The notes under the pieces are model-generated. The model saw nothing but the letters and a program-made list of their open reading frames with translations. It was not told the origin of the DNA and did no database searches. Shown piece by piece: positions 16,023 to 25,599 of a stretch of 64,000 nucleotides of DNA. Position 1 is the stretch's first letter; each line of letters starts with the position of its first letter. The DNA is from Methylomarinum sp965277025 (GTDB lineage: Bacteria > Pseudomonadota > Gammaproteobacteria > Methylococcales > Methylomonadaceae), in NCBI GenBank assembly GCA_965277025.1, contig OZ255706.1:62001-126000 (forward strand), written 5' to 3'. The position numbers were made by a program, and so were the translations under genes.

Positions 16023-17489
16023 ATGGTCAATAAAACATATAAACCTTGTGTTCTGGTCATTTATGGCGGCCTGGGCGATTTAGCCACCCGCAAACTGATT
16101 ATCTCCTTATTCCGACTGGAAAAAGCCGGTTTGCTGGAAAGTGACAGTAAAATTATCGCCGTTGACCGGCTGGACAAAACAAAAGACGAATTTGTCGACA
16201 TCGCCCACAATAGTCTGGAAAAGTTTTTGAATGATGAAATCGATCCGCAACTCTGGGAAAAATTCCGCCAGCGGCTCAATTACCTGAAAATCGATCTGAT
16301 GCAACAGGCCGAATACAGCAAGCTGAAAACAGCCATCAGTCCAGACACTCATGTGCTGGTCAACTATCTGGCCGTATCACCAGTATTGTTCAAACACATC
16401 TGCCATGGCCTGGATAAAGCCGGTGTTCTGAATGATGAATCGCGCATCGTCATGGAAAAACCCATCGGCCACGATTTGAAATCCTGCATTGAAATCAATG
16501 ATGCGGTTTCCGAAGTATTTAAAGAAGAGCAGATTTTCCGTATTGACCATTATCTGGGCAAAGAAACGGTATTGAATTTGCTGGCCCTGCGTTTCGCCAA
16601 CTCCATTTTTACCACTAACTGGGATCATAACAGCGTCGATTCCATCCAGATCACCGTGGCTGAAGCTGTCGGTATCGAAGGCCGCTGGGATTATTTTGAC
16701 CACACCGGTCAGTTACGTGACATGCTGCAAAATCATTTATTGCAGATTCTGACCTTTGTCACCATGGAGCCACCGGTTGACCTGGAGGCAACCAGCATTC
16801 GCAGTGAAAAAATCAAAGTATTAAAAGCCATGCGTCCAATCAACGCCAATAATGTTGAACAAGTCACCGTTCGCGGCCAGTACGCCAAAGGCTTTCAAGG
16901 GGCTGACCCGGTTCCAGGCTACCTGGAAGAAGAAGGCGCCAACCCCGACAGCAGTACAGAAACCTTTGTCGCTTTGCGCGTCGATATAGACAACTGGCGC
17001 TGGGCCGGCGTGCCGGTTTATTTGCGCACCGGCAAACGCATGAACTACAAGCGAACCGAAATTGTTATCAATTTCAAACCATTACCGCATAATATCTTCC
17101 CGCACAGTTTCAAGAATTTACCTGCCAACAAACTGATTATCCATCTGCAACCCAATGAAGGCATCGAGATTGAAATTCTCAACAAGGTTCCGGGTATCGA
17201 TGGTGATATCAAATTACAAAAAACCAAACTGGATTTAAGTTTCTCAGAAGCATTCAAGGCAAGCCAGATTTTTGGCGGCTATGAAAGATTGATTCTGGAA
17301 GCCTTGCGTGGCAACCCTACTTTATTTTTAAGCCGGGAAGAAATCGAACAAGCCTGGGCCTGGGTTGACTCTATCCAGATCGCCTGGAAAAACCAGAATA
17401 TTCACCCCTCACCCTATCCGGCTGGCACCTGGGGACCCATCACCTCCGACAGCCTGTTGGCACGCGATGGGCGCGCCTGGGAAGCATAA
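16023..17489 (+). CDS. zwf: glucose-6-phosphate 1-dehydrogenase
   Basis: It oxidises glucose-6-phosphate to 6-phosphogluconolactone with NAD(P)+, the entry to both the Entner-Doudoroff branch and the dissimilatory RuMP cycle. The 488-residue product has the N-terminal Rossmann motif in the form YGGLGDLATRKL (Gly-Gly-Leu where most relatives have Gly-Ala-Ser), EKPIGHD near residue 145, and the catalytic RIDHYLGKE near 172. It heads the zwf-pgl-edd-eda cluster; pgl begins 9 bases later. Confidence 0.97.
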   Translation: MVNKTYKPCVLVIYGGLGDLATRKLIISLFRLEKAGLLESDSKIIAVDRLDKTKDEFVDIAHNSLEKFLNDEIDPQLWEKFRQRLNYLKIDLMQQAEYSKLKTAISPDTHVLVNYLAVSPVLFKHICHGLDKAGVLNDESRIVMEKPIGHDLKSCIEINDAVSEVFKEEQIFRIDHYLGKETVLNLLALRFANSIFTTNWDHNSVDSIQITVAEAVGIEGRWDYFDHTGQLRDMLQNHLLQILTFVTMEPPVDLEATSIRSEKIKVLKAMRPINANNVEQVTVRGQYAKGFQGADPVPGYLEEEGANPDSSTETFVALRVDIDNWRWAGVPVYLRTGKRMNYKRTEIVINFKPLPHNIFPHSFKNLPANKLIIHLQPNEGIEIEILNKVPGIDGDIKLQKTKLDLSFSEAFKASQIFGGYERLILEALRGNPTLFLSREEIEQAWAWVDSIQIAWKNQNIHPSPYPAGTWGPITSDSLLARDGRAWEA

Positions 17490-17498
17490 GGAACTATC

Positions 17499-18209
17499 AT
17501 GGTACAACAATCTTTATTCAAAACGAGAGACGAACTTTTTAACAGCCTGGCTTTAGCCTGCCAGCGTCACCTGGACAAAGCGCTAATGGAAACCGGCCAA
17601 GCCAGTTTTCTGGTCTCAGGCGGCAGTACGCCCGCGCCGCTCTATCAAACCCTGTCTCAATCCGAACTGGACTGGCATAACATACATGTCGCACTGGTCG
17701 ATGAACGCTGGGTCGACCCTGATCATGAAGCCAGTAACGAAGCCTTGATCAAACAAACCTTACTGGTCAACCAAGCGGCTGATGCGCCTTTCACCCCGAT
17801 GAAAACGGCCGCTGAAACTGCAATCGAAGGACAGCAAGAAACTGAACAACGCTACCGGCAACTGCCTCAACCTTTTACTATCGCCATATTAGGCATGGGT
17901 AACGATGGCCATACCGCTTCACTCTTCCCTCATGCGGAAGGACTCGAGCAAGCTTTGTCACCGGAATACAAGCAGCTCACCGTAGCCATCATGGCTAAGC
18001 AAAGCGATGTAACCGGCCCTAACACCGAACGCTTGAGCCTGTCATTACACGGTCTGCAACAAGCCAAACGCCTGGTTTTATTATTGACTGGAGAAGAAAA
18101 ACTGGTCGTTTTCAAACAGGCTCTCAAAGCCGGTCCCGTCGAGGATATGCCGGTTCGCGCCATCTTGCAACAAACCCAAGTATCGGTCGAATTGTACTGG
18201 GCGCCTTAA
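17499..18209 (+). CDS. pgl: 6-phosphogluconolactonase
   Basis: It hydrolyses 6-phosphogluconolactone to 6-phosphogluconate. The 236-residue product has the NagB-like fold motifs FLVSGGSTPAPLYQ near residue 37, LVDERWVDPDH near 66, and GMGNDGHTASLFP near 132. It is tightly placed behind zwf and 50 bases before edd. Confidence 0.95.
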   Translation: MVQQSLFKTRDELFNSLALACQRHLDKALMETGQASFLVSGGSTPAPLYQTLSQSELDWHNIHVALVDERWVDPDHEASNEALIKQTLLVNQAADAPFTPMKTAAETAIEGQQETEQRYRQLPQPFTIAILGMGNDGHTASLFPHAEGLEQALSPEYKQLTVAIMAKQSDVTGPNTERLSLSLHGLQQAKRLVLLLTGEEKLVVFKQALKAGPVEDMPVRAILQQTQVSVELYWAP

Positions 18210-18259
18210 CCCCAACGAATTCGTCCCTAGACCCTTGCCTTTGGCAACTGGAGAAAAAT

Positions 18260-20080
18260 ATGCATCCGACCATTGAAAAAATCACTCAGGAAATTATCGA
18301 GCGCAGTCAAAAAGATCGCACGGCCTACCTGAATTATATTGACAAACAGGCGGAAAAAGCCCCCATCCGCTCTCATATGCAATGCGCCAATCTGGCGCAT
18401 GCCTTCGCGGCCTGCCCGGTCGCTGAAAAACAGGATCTGGCTGAAACCCCAAAACCCAATATCGCAATCGTTACTTCTTATAATGATATGCTGTCGGCGC
18501 ATCAACCTTATAAAGACACCCCCGACATCATCAAGGAAGCGGTTCGCGAGGCCGGCGGTGTCGCCCAGGTCGCTGCCGGAGTTCCGGCCATGTGTGATGG
18601 CGTTACCCAGGGACAGCCGGGCATGGAACTCTCCTTGTTCAGCCGCGACCTGATCGCCATGGCCACCGCCATCGGCATGAGCCATAACACCTTCGACGGC
18701 GCATTATATCTAGGCGTCTGCGATAAAATCGTTCCCGGCCTGTTAATCGGCGCGCTGAGCTTTGGCCACCTGCCCGCCGTATTCGTTCCGGCAGGCCCGA
18801 TGCCGACCGGCATCAGCAATAAAGAAAAAGCACGCGCCCGTCAGGCTTACGCCATCGGCAAAATCAGCCGCCAGGAGTTACTGGAAAAAGAGGCAGCTTC
18901 CTATCATTCCCCTGGCACTTGCACCTTCTACGGCACCGCCAACAGCAACCAGATGATGATGGAAATAATGGGACTTCATTTACCCGGCAGTTCCTTCGTC
19001 AACCCCAACACGCCGTTACGCGATGAACTGACCCGCCGAGCAGCGCAACAGGTATTAAAGTTTACCTCCATGGGTGATGATTATCGCCCAATTGCCCATA
19101 TGGTGGATGAAAAAGCCTTGGTCAACGCCATTATCGGACTGTTGGCAACTGGTGGTTCGACCAACCACACGATGCATTTGATTGCCATCGCCCGCGCCTC
19201 CGGTATCACCATAAACTGGGATGATTTCGATCGCTTGTCGAAAGTCATTCCACAATTGACCAAAATCTATCCCAACGGCCCTGCCGATGTAAACCAGTTC
19301 CATCAGGCAGGCGGCATGAGCCTGCTTATTGCGGAATTATTAAAACACGACTTGCTGCATGCCGATATCCTGACCGTGGCCGATGAAAAAGGCATGGAAA
19401 GTTACACCAAGGAACCGATTCTGACCGGTGTCAAACTCACCTGGGTTCCTTGTCCTGAAAAATCCCGTGATCCTGATGTGATTAGGAGTGTAGAAAAACC
19501 ATTCAATCCGATGGGCGGCCTGCACGTCATGACTGGCAATTTAGGCCGCGGTGTATCCAAAGTATCTGCCGTATCTGAAGATCACCAGGTTATCGAAGCG
19601 CCGGCCGTGGTATTCGATGACCAGGAGGACTTTCTGGCGGCATTCCAACGCGGTGAGCTGGAAAAAGATTTCGTCGCCGTCATCCGTTTCCAGGGGCCGC
19701 GCGCCAATGGCATGCCGGAACTGCATAAACTGACGCCACCGATGGGCGTCTTGCAAGATAAGGGTTTCAAGGTCGCCCTGGTCACCGATGGGCGTATGTC
19801 TGGCGCTTCCGGTAAAGTGCCGTCAGTCATTCACCTTTGCCCGGAATGTGAAATGGGTGGTCCACTGGCAAAAGTACTGGATGGCGACATCATCTCCCTG
19901 AACCTTCAGAGTGGTGACATCAATGTTCTGGTGGATGAAGCAGAATTCAATGCCCGCACTCCAATTCCAAACCGTGCCAATAACCATCATTATGGCATGG
20001 GCCGGGAAATGTTCGGTCATTTCAGACTCGGCGCATCGACTGCGGAAACCGGCGCATCCAACCTGTTTCCGGTCGATTGA
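18260..20080 (+). CDS. edd: 6-phosphogluconate dehydratase
   Basis: First committed enzyme of the Entner-Doudoroff pathway, converting 6-phosphogluconate to 2-keto-3-deoxy-6-phosphogluconate. At 606 residues it has the IlvD/Edd family layout with iron-sulfur cysteines in AMCDGVTQGQPGMELS (near 113) and YLGVCDKIVPGLL (near 154), and the VTDGRMSGASG segment near 512. The start has a TGGAGAAAAAT site. All Edd hallmarks are intact. Confidence 0.97.
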   Translation: MHPTIEKITQEIIERSQKDRTAYLNYIDKQAEKAPIRSHMQCANLAHAFAACPVAEKQDLAETPKPNIAIVTSYNDMLSAHQPYKDTPDIIKEAVREAGGVAQVAAGVPAMCDGVTQGQPGMELSLFSRDLIAMATAIGMSHNTFDGALYLGVCDKIVPGLLIGALSFGHLPAVFVPAGPMPTGISNKEKARARQAYAIGKISRQELLEKEAASYHSPGTCTFYGTANSNQMMMEIMGLHLPGSSFVNPNTPLRDELTRRAAQQVLKFTSMGDDYRPIAHMVDEKALVNAIIGLLATGGSTNHTMHLIAIARASGITINWDDFDRLSKVIPQLTKIYPNGPADVNQFHQAGGMSLLIAELLKHDLLHADILTVADEKGMESYTKEPILTGVKLTWVPCPEKSRDPDVIRSVEKPFNPMGGLHVMTGNLGRGVSKVSAVSEDHQVIEAPAVVFDDQEDFLAAFQRGELEKDFVAVIRFQGPRANGMPELHKLTPPMGVLQDKGFKVALVTDGRMSGASGKVPSVIHLCPECEMGGPLAKVLDGDIISLNLQSGDINVLVDEAEFNARTPIPNRANNHHYGMGREMFGHFRLGASTAETGASNLFPVD

Positions 20081-20144
20081 GTACATCTCAGTTCTACGCC
20101 GGTTAAAAGCCGGCAACTGACAAAACCTTACCTAGAGAAAACAC

Positions 20145-20771
20145 ATGACAGCAATCAAAGACATCATGAATGCCTCACCGGTTATTCCGGTGATGGTCAT
20201 CAACAATCTGGAACATGCAGTTCCTTTGGCTCATGCCCTGGTAGAAGGTGGGCTGAAAGTCCTTGAAATCACCCTGCGCACCCCCGTCGCCTTGGAAGCC
20301 ATTCGATCAATCAAGGCTGAAGTCCCTAACGCTATTGTTGGCGCGGGCACTATTATCAATATCGATACCCTCAACCAAGCTATCGATGCCGGTTCTGAAT
20401 TTTTAGTCAGCCCCGGCGTCACCAACAGCCTGATCAATCACGCCATCAATTCCGGTGTGCCAATTTTGCCAGGTGTCGCAACGCCTAGTGAAGCAATGAA
20501 ACTGATGGAAAAAGGCATTACCGCCATGAAATTCTTCCCGGCGGAAGCCGCCGGCGGCGTACCCATGCTTAAATCCATCGGCGGGCCTTTACCGCAGATC
20601 ACGTTTTGCCCTACCGGCGGCATCAACCCGGAAAACGCCAAACAATATCTGGCGCTAAACAATGTCGCCTGTGTCGGCGGCTCATGGATGGCTCCAGCCA
20701 ATCTGGTAGACGCCGAAGACTGGGACGAGATCAAAAAACGTGCTGAACAGGTCAGCATAATCACCGCTTGA
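20145..20771 (+). CDS. eda: 2-keto-3-deoxy-6-phosphogluconate aldolase
   Basis: It cleaves KDPG to pyruvate and glyceraldehyde-3-phosphate, completing the Entner-Doudoroff route. The 208-residue TIM barrel shows the catalytic Glu in LEITLRTP near residue 44 and the Schiff-base Lys in AMKFFPAEAAGG near residue 128. It lies 64 bases behind edd and is followed by a terminator hairpin. The same aldolase often also acts on 4-hydroxy-2-ketoglutarate. Confidence 0.96.
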   Translation: MTAIKDIMNASPVIPVMVINNLEHAVPLAHALVEGGLKVLEITLRTPVALEAIRSIKAEVPNAIVGAGTIINIDTLNQAIDAGSEFLVSPGVTNSLINHAINSGVPILPGVATPSEAMKLMEKGITAMKFFPAEAAGGVPMLKSIGGPLPQITFCPTGGINPENAKQYLALNNVACVGGSWMAPANLVDAEDWDEIKKRAEQVSIITA

Positions 20772-20787
20772 TTCTGTGATGACTGGC

Positions 20788-20823
20788 TTTCTGACTTTCG
20801 CTGACCCCGGCGAGAGTCAGAAA
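20788..20823 (+). terminator. terminator of the zwf-pgl-edd-eda cluster
   Basis: TTTCTGACT pairs with AGTCAGAAA, the inner arms CGC/GCG extending the stem, 17 bases after the eda stop. The T run is weak on the plus strand. Confidence 0.6.
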
Positions 20824-21189
20824 ACAATCAGCTTATGAATATTGCTGGGCCTTATTCATTTTTTTCCTATGCATCAACGGTAACTTCACTGGCAACAGGT
20901 TCTGCCTGTTTCAACACGGTTTCTGTCGCCAGTTTTTACAAATCAGGTGGATAGATAATCATTTTCAGCTTGGCTCGTCCACTCTCTTTTATTGTCCAGT
21001 CGATTGAAGCGTTTGACCTGAACCGTTCGGTCAAAACCACCGCCAGCACTCTTAATTTATCATGCGGCATCAGCGCTTTTGCACTTTCATTATCGGCAAC
21101 TGCGGTATAAAAGGCATACTCGTATTCTGATAAGCCAAGTTCACTGGCTTGTGTATCCATGCCAATGATTTCCTTGTTTAGCTTAATCA

Positions 21190-22527
21190 GATGGAATGGA
21201 CACCGCCTTCCCTTGACCGGCATCGATGTGCCATAGTTAAGGCAAGTTTTTTAACTAAAACGGAAGGAGGCATCCATGAAACAGATTAGCGTATTAGGCA
21301 TTGATTTGGCAAAAAATGTTTTTCAGCTCCATGGTGTTAACGAACGAGGCCAGGTGGTACTGCGTAAACAATTGAAGCGCAGTCAAATACCGGCATTAAC
21401 GATGCGGAGGCTATTTGTGAAGCGGTTACACGACCCGGCATGCGATTTGTTGCGGTCAAAAGCCCTGATCAGCAGGCGGTTTTTCATTGTCACCATGGCA
21501 GGCAGTTGCTGGTGAAACAGCGGGTGGCGCTGGAGAATCACATCCGAGGCGTTTTGCCGGAGTTCGGGATTGCGCTTCCTCGAGGCGTGAAAAACATCAA
21601 GCAACGCTTACCCGAGATTCTGGAAGATGCTGAGAATGACTTACCGGTGGATGTTCGGGAGCTGCTGGATACCCTGCAGGAAAGTCACACTTACCTGGAA
21701 TCCCAGATTGACCGGCTGACCAAAACGATAACCGCCTGGCACCGACAAAATGCGGTCAGCCAACGCCTGGAATCTATTCCTGGAATCGGCGTATTGACGG
21801 CCACGCTGCTGGCCGCTTTGCTGGGTCAGCGTGGAGAAGGTTTTGCCAATGGTCGTCAGTTGGCAGCTTACCTGGGCCTGGTGCCCCGGCAATCGTCCTC
21901 GGGTGGTAAAGAGCGATTGTTGGGTATCAGCAAACGGGGGGATGGTTACCTGAGGAGCTTATTGATCCATGGCGCTCGAGCGGTCATTCGGCATGTCCGC
22001 AGGCGACAAGCGCTGGGTCAGCCGGGTGGTCATGCCCGGGTAGAACAACTGTTGACCCGTTGCCACCCTAACGAAGTGGCGGTTGCTCTGGCGAACAAGA
22101 TGGCGCGAACTGCCTGGGCGGTAACGGCCCGGCAAACCGTCTGGCAACCCATGTACGAAACGATAGAAAGGCGCATGCCGGCATGAGATTCTGCCGGGTG
22201 GATTAATGCTTAACAAACAAGTGGCGAATTTTTCGCCAGATCTTCCCTGATCTGTCGAAAAATCCGCGAGAGACATAACCGATTTCAGGAGGCATACAAC
22301 ACCTGTCAACGATTGCATAGACAGTTTATGGCGAAACAGGTCAGACCGCGGCGGGTCAAACCCGGGGAAGCGCTTGAAGCACCGACTTCTTTGTTCAGAC
22401 AGGGCCCCGCCGGCGAATTCCATAGAGGCCAGGAGTTATAAATACTCCAACAACAGGCCGGATGTAAGACTGCAACTGATTTTTATTTCGTCAGAATTGT
22501 ACTTGCAAAACTGGCGGTGTCCATGTA
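21190..22527 (+). mobile_element. defective IS110/IS1111-type element
   Basis: Bounds are approximate and set by where the hsdR similarity stops and resumes. The element contains the broken transposase at 21276-22186 and about 340 noncoding bases after it, a layout typical of the IS1111 branch of IS110, whose long noncoding end is where the guide RNA is expected. No clear inverted repeats could be assigned. Confidence 0.7.
21276..22186 (+). pseudogene. IS110-family transposase with internal deletion
   Basis: The N terminus ISVLGIDLAKNVFQLHGVNERG (with the first catalytic Asp of the RuvC-like DEDD domain) is in one frame; NDAEAICEAVTRPGMRFVAVKS and the whole C-terminal Tnp_20-type domain (SIPGIGVLTATLLAALLG...AAYLGLVPRQSSSGGKERL) are in another. 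About 65 codons that normally lie between them, containing other catalytic acidic residues, are missing, and the deletion shifts the frame. An AAGGAGG site precedes the start. The element should not transpose on its own. Confidence 0.85.
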
Positions 22528-22769
22528 AGCGCTTCCATCACTTCGGCAGCCGTCAGCACCTTGTTTTGATATTTCTTGATAGCATTTCCATCAGTGATTT
22601 GCTTTTGACCAGATTTTTTCTGAAGCAGGATTTCAATTCATCATTGAGTAATTTTTTCAGCACCTCCAAAACAATATTTTTATGCTCCATGCCTTTGAAT
22701 TCCTATCCATTTATTTAAACTATTATTCATAAAAACAATTGAACTTAATCACAATTAAGTAAATTTCTT

Positions 22770-23991
22770 CTCTGTACATGACAAAAAATATTAAAAGCTG
22801 GCGTAGCTCGTTGAAATGTAATTAAATACCGCATTTTGTTTTAGCGAATATGAATAACGGGACATTACAAATCAACGAGCTGACCGTCATATTAACTGAG
22901 CACTTTCAATGGAACAAGGCAAGAATCGTTTGTTTTGTGGGTATGTTAATTGCTTTGATGGCAGTTAGCACGGTCAATCTGGCCCAGCTCGCCGTATTCT
23001 TTCCCAGTCGGGCAAAAATTTCCTCACGATATCGACGGATGCAACGATTTTTCAGTGACCATTGGCTGGATTACAATGAAGTCGCTCATTTCATCATGAA
23101 ACTGTTTGGTTTCACTGATCAGGATTACTATCTGACGTTAGACAGGACGAATTGGAAGTGGGGTAAAACCAATATTAATCTGCTGGTGCTTGCCGTGGTT
23201 TATCGGGGTGCCGCCATTCCTGTGTATTGGTTGCCTTTAAACAAGCGGGGCAACTCTAATACGAAGGAACGTATAGCGCTGATGAAACGCTTTATTGCGC
23301 AGTTTGGCCGACATCACATCAAAGGTCTTTTGGCTGATCGGGAGTTTATTGGAGACGAATGGATGGGCTGGTTGTTTGAGCAAGAGATTCCCTTTTATAT
23401 CCGTATTCGCAACAACGCCAGGACAACCAATGCCCAAGGCCAGCGAATACGCGTAGAGCGTTTGTTTTATGGGCTTAAGCCGGGTAGCACACGACACCTC
23501 TCAACAGCGCGCTATTTGGGAAATTGTTCAATTTATCTCAGTGGGTTACGGCTGAGTGATGGTGAGTTATTAATCATCGTCTGTCAGCATTTGAACCCTG
23601 ATGCGATTAAAATTTATGGCTTGCGTTGGGAAATCGAAACGCTTTTCGGCGGTTTAAAAGGACGGGGATTCAAACTTGAGGAAACGCGTGTAGTCGGTTA
23701 TCTTCGGATCAAAAAATTGTTAGTACTTCCCGTTATTGCTTTCTGTTGGTCACATAAAGCAGGCGAATGGAAACATGATTGCGAGTTACCAATAAAAACC
23801 AAAACACATCAGCGGCTCGCGCAAAGCCTGTTTCGATATGGATTAGATTGTATCCGCTCAACGTTGTTTAATGTCTTATCTCAATCAAAAAGGATGATTA
23901 GAAAAGTGATTGCTCTTTTGCAACCCATACCTTTTGTCACTGGAATACATGAGACTCAATTGTCATAAGCTAATTTTTGTCATGTACAGAG
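22770..23991 (+). mobile_element. IS4-family insertion sequence
   Basis: Terminal inverted repeats CTCTGTACATGACAAAAA at 22770 and its complement ending at 23991 bound a 1222-base element with one transposase gene. I could not find a clear target duplication in the flanks, so one side may have been rearranged. Confidence 0.85.
22850..23968 (+). CDS. IS4-family transposase
   Basis: The 372-residue DDE transposase appears intact. Catalytic motifs are LTLDRTNWKWG (first Asp, near residue 97), GLLADREFIGDEW (second Asp, near 164) and the Y-(2)-R-(3)-E-(6)-K signature YGLRWEIETLFGGLK near residue 262. An N-terminal helical DNA-binding region precedes it. Movement of this element probably cut the 5' end of the following gene. 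Confidence 0.9.
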   Translation: MNNGTLQINELTVILTEHFQWNKARIVCFVGMLIALMAVSTVNLAQLAVFFPSRAKISSRYRRMQRFFSDHWLDYNEVAHFIMKLFGFTDQDYYLTLDRTNWKWGKTNINLLVLAVVYRGAAIPVYWLPLNKRGNSNTKERIALMKRFIAQFGRHHIKGLLADREFIGDEWMGWLFEQEIPFYIRIRNNARTTNAQGQRIRVERLFYGLKPGSTRHLSTARYLGNCSIYLSGLRLSDGELLIIVCQHLNPDAIKIYGLRWEIETLFGGLKGRGFKLEETRVVGYLRIKKLLVLPVIAFCWSHKAGEWKHDCELPIKTKTHQRLAQSLFRYGLDCIRSTLFNVLSQSKRMIRKVIALLQPIPFVTGIHETQLS

Positions 23992-24031
23992 ATTATTTTT
24001 ACAAGGAAAGGGTGTAGATTTCGCTCAACGC

Positions 24032-24457
24032 ATGGTCGCAGGTACCCAAAGCCTGTTATCCAATCAGCAAGTTGATTTATTACAACAAGCATTGAAGTTT
24101 AATGACTTCACTTCCCTGCAAACAGTAAAGTTTAGTCTGTTTGCCAGCGGTCGTATCACAGCTTTGCCATTAGTAGAAAAAAGCCAAGAAGCAACAAGCC
24201 AAAAACGTACTGATTCATTAACCCTGGCTCAAGACTTCATAGAATACAGCCAATTAGAGCAAGCGATGGCTGAATTAGAACAGGGCTTATTTCAATCTGA
24301 TCGGGAAGATATTCAGCAACTATTACTGGATTTATACCGCTCGACTAAAAGTAAGTCACGTTTTTCAAAAACTTATCAGCAAGCCCAAGCTAAAGGAATA
24401 TCCTTAATTCCTGATTGGTCCGTATTGCAACGATTTTTTTCTGATCAATCATCATGA
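24032..24457 (+). CDS. uncharacterised protein, probably 5'-truncated by the IS4 element
   Basis: I do not recognise it. The 141 residues after the ATG at 24032 are hydrophilic and helical; residues 70-125 (LAQDFIEYSQLEQAMAELEQ...LLLDLYRSTKSKSRFSKTYQQA) resemble a tetratricopeptide-like helix pair of the kind seen in the C terminus of FimV-like proteins. The frame stays open upstream through GKGVDFAQR to the IS4 end, and there is no good ribosome-binding site, so the original start was probably lost. Its stop overlaps the next start (ATGA), so the two genes belong together. Confidence 0.55.
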   Translation: MVAGTQSLLSNQQVDLLQQALKFNDFTSLQTVKFSLFASGRITALPLVEKSQEATSQKRTDSLTLAQDFIEYSQLEQAMAELEQGLFQSDREDIQQLLLDLYRSTKSKSRFSKTYQQAQAKGISLIPDWSVLQRFFSDQSS

Positions 24458-25599
24458 ACCGGTCAGCACCTAGCGAGTCTGCACTGAAACTCGTAATTCA
24501 TGGCGTTCCTGAACAAACCGAAAAAATTATGCGACTATTTTTTCGGCAAATATCCAAAGAATTCATTGTCAGTGAAACTATTGATGATGCCGATATTCAT
24601 CTTGTTGATTTGGACTATAGTGGAAGCTATAACATATTATCCAAACTTCAACGCAATCAAAATCAATGCGTTTTTATCGTTGCCTCTTTGACAGAACGCC
24701 GTCTCGATTCGAATATAATCTTTCTAAAAAAACCACTGACCAAAGAAGCCACCCTATTGGCATTAAAACAAAGTCAAGTGCTACTTGAAAAAGGCACTAC
24801 GACAGACCAAAAAGACACAAATGAAAAATCAGCAGCTAATGATTCCGGATCTACAAACAAAACTGATCCATTAAAAAAGACTGAACAACCCACTGCCGAG
24901 CAAAAACCAGACAAACCCGTTAACGAGAAGTTTTTTTCCAATTATATCGGCCTAATAAGCGGAGTTGACTTCAGCGATCCAGAGCAAGTAACTCAAGCAT
25001 CCTTTTCACCCAAAAATTACTTTTTTTGTTATGTCTATAACGCGATAAAACCCGCCCATAAAAAAGGAATGGTTCTGGAAATCAACGCGGGCTGGAAACC
25101 CCTGATTATTTTTCCACACAGCAAGGAAATATGGCTGGATGCAACGGATCACCAACTGAGAGCATTCGCCAATTTAAAAATGAGCCCATCTTCCGAGACT
25201 AATATCAGCTTCTCGGCAGTCAATATCAGAGAACTGCCAACCAACAGGCAGGATGAAAAGTTTCAATCAGAAGATAGCTTGTTGTGGAAATTGGCGCTAT
25301 GGACATCTAAAGGTCGTTATCCGACTAATATGGACCCTAACAAGCCAATTATTTTAAAACACTGGCCAAATTTAACCCGTCTAATCGTCACTCCACATGC
25401 GTTACGAATTTGTGCATTGTTAATCAAACAACCCCAATCCATGCTGGATGTCGCTAAAACCTTGAATATTGATCCTCAATATGTTTTTGCCTTTATTACT
25501 GCTTGCAGCTCTTTAAACCTTATTGCGCAAGTAGACAGTCCCCCTGTACAAAAAAAGTCAGAGAATAAAAAAACCAACAGCTTATTAACAGGCTGTTGA
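24454..25599 (+). pseudogene. uncharacterised regulator-like protein interrupted by IS5
   Basis: The 381-residue frame ends inside IS5 copy 1. The first about 110 residues look like a pseudo-receiver or flavodoxin-like fold (LVIHGVPEQTEKIMRLFF...IHLVDLDYSG...VFIVASL...IIFLKKPLT) without phosphorylation-site Asp array. A charged Lys/Thr/Asp linker (about 112-155) follows, then a C-terminal domain ending with a winged-helix-like segment (HALRICALLIKQPQSMLDVAKTLNIDPQYVFAFITAC). The last residues (TGC) are IS sequence. Removing the IS and one TTAA copy joins this frame directly to the ORF at 26926, so host protein and downstream fragment may be one gene. Function unknown. Confidence 0.6.

Larger units (their letters stand above)
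20867..22690 (-). pseudogene. hsdR: hsdR (type I restriction subunit) C-terminal remnant split by an IS110-type element
   Basis: Two minus-strand pieces resemble the C terminus of type I restriction endonuclease R subunits. The upstream piece (about 22690-22529) reads HKNIVLEVLKKLLNDELK...NLVKSKSLMEM then, after a frameshift, AIKKYQNKVLTAAEVMEAL. The downstream piece (about 21190-20867) reads GLSEYEYAFYTAVADNESAKAL...ASIDWTIKESGRAKLK...YPPDL, an in-frame TAA, then KLATETVLKQAEPVASEVT. The two are contiguous in intact homologs, and the IS lies exactly between them. A short internal deletion precedes YPPDL. No hsdM or hsdS is visible, so the restriction system is dead and mostly deleted. Confidence 0.75.

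Noticed and set aside
20936..21223. ORF of 95 codons as an independent small gene
   Set aside because: Its residues match the C-terminal part of HsdR and its start lies in the IS; it is a gene remnant.
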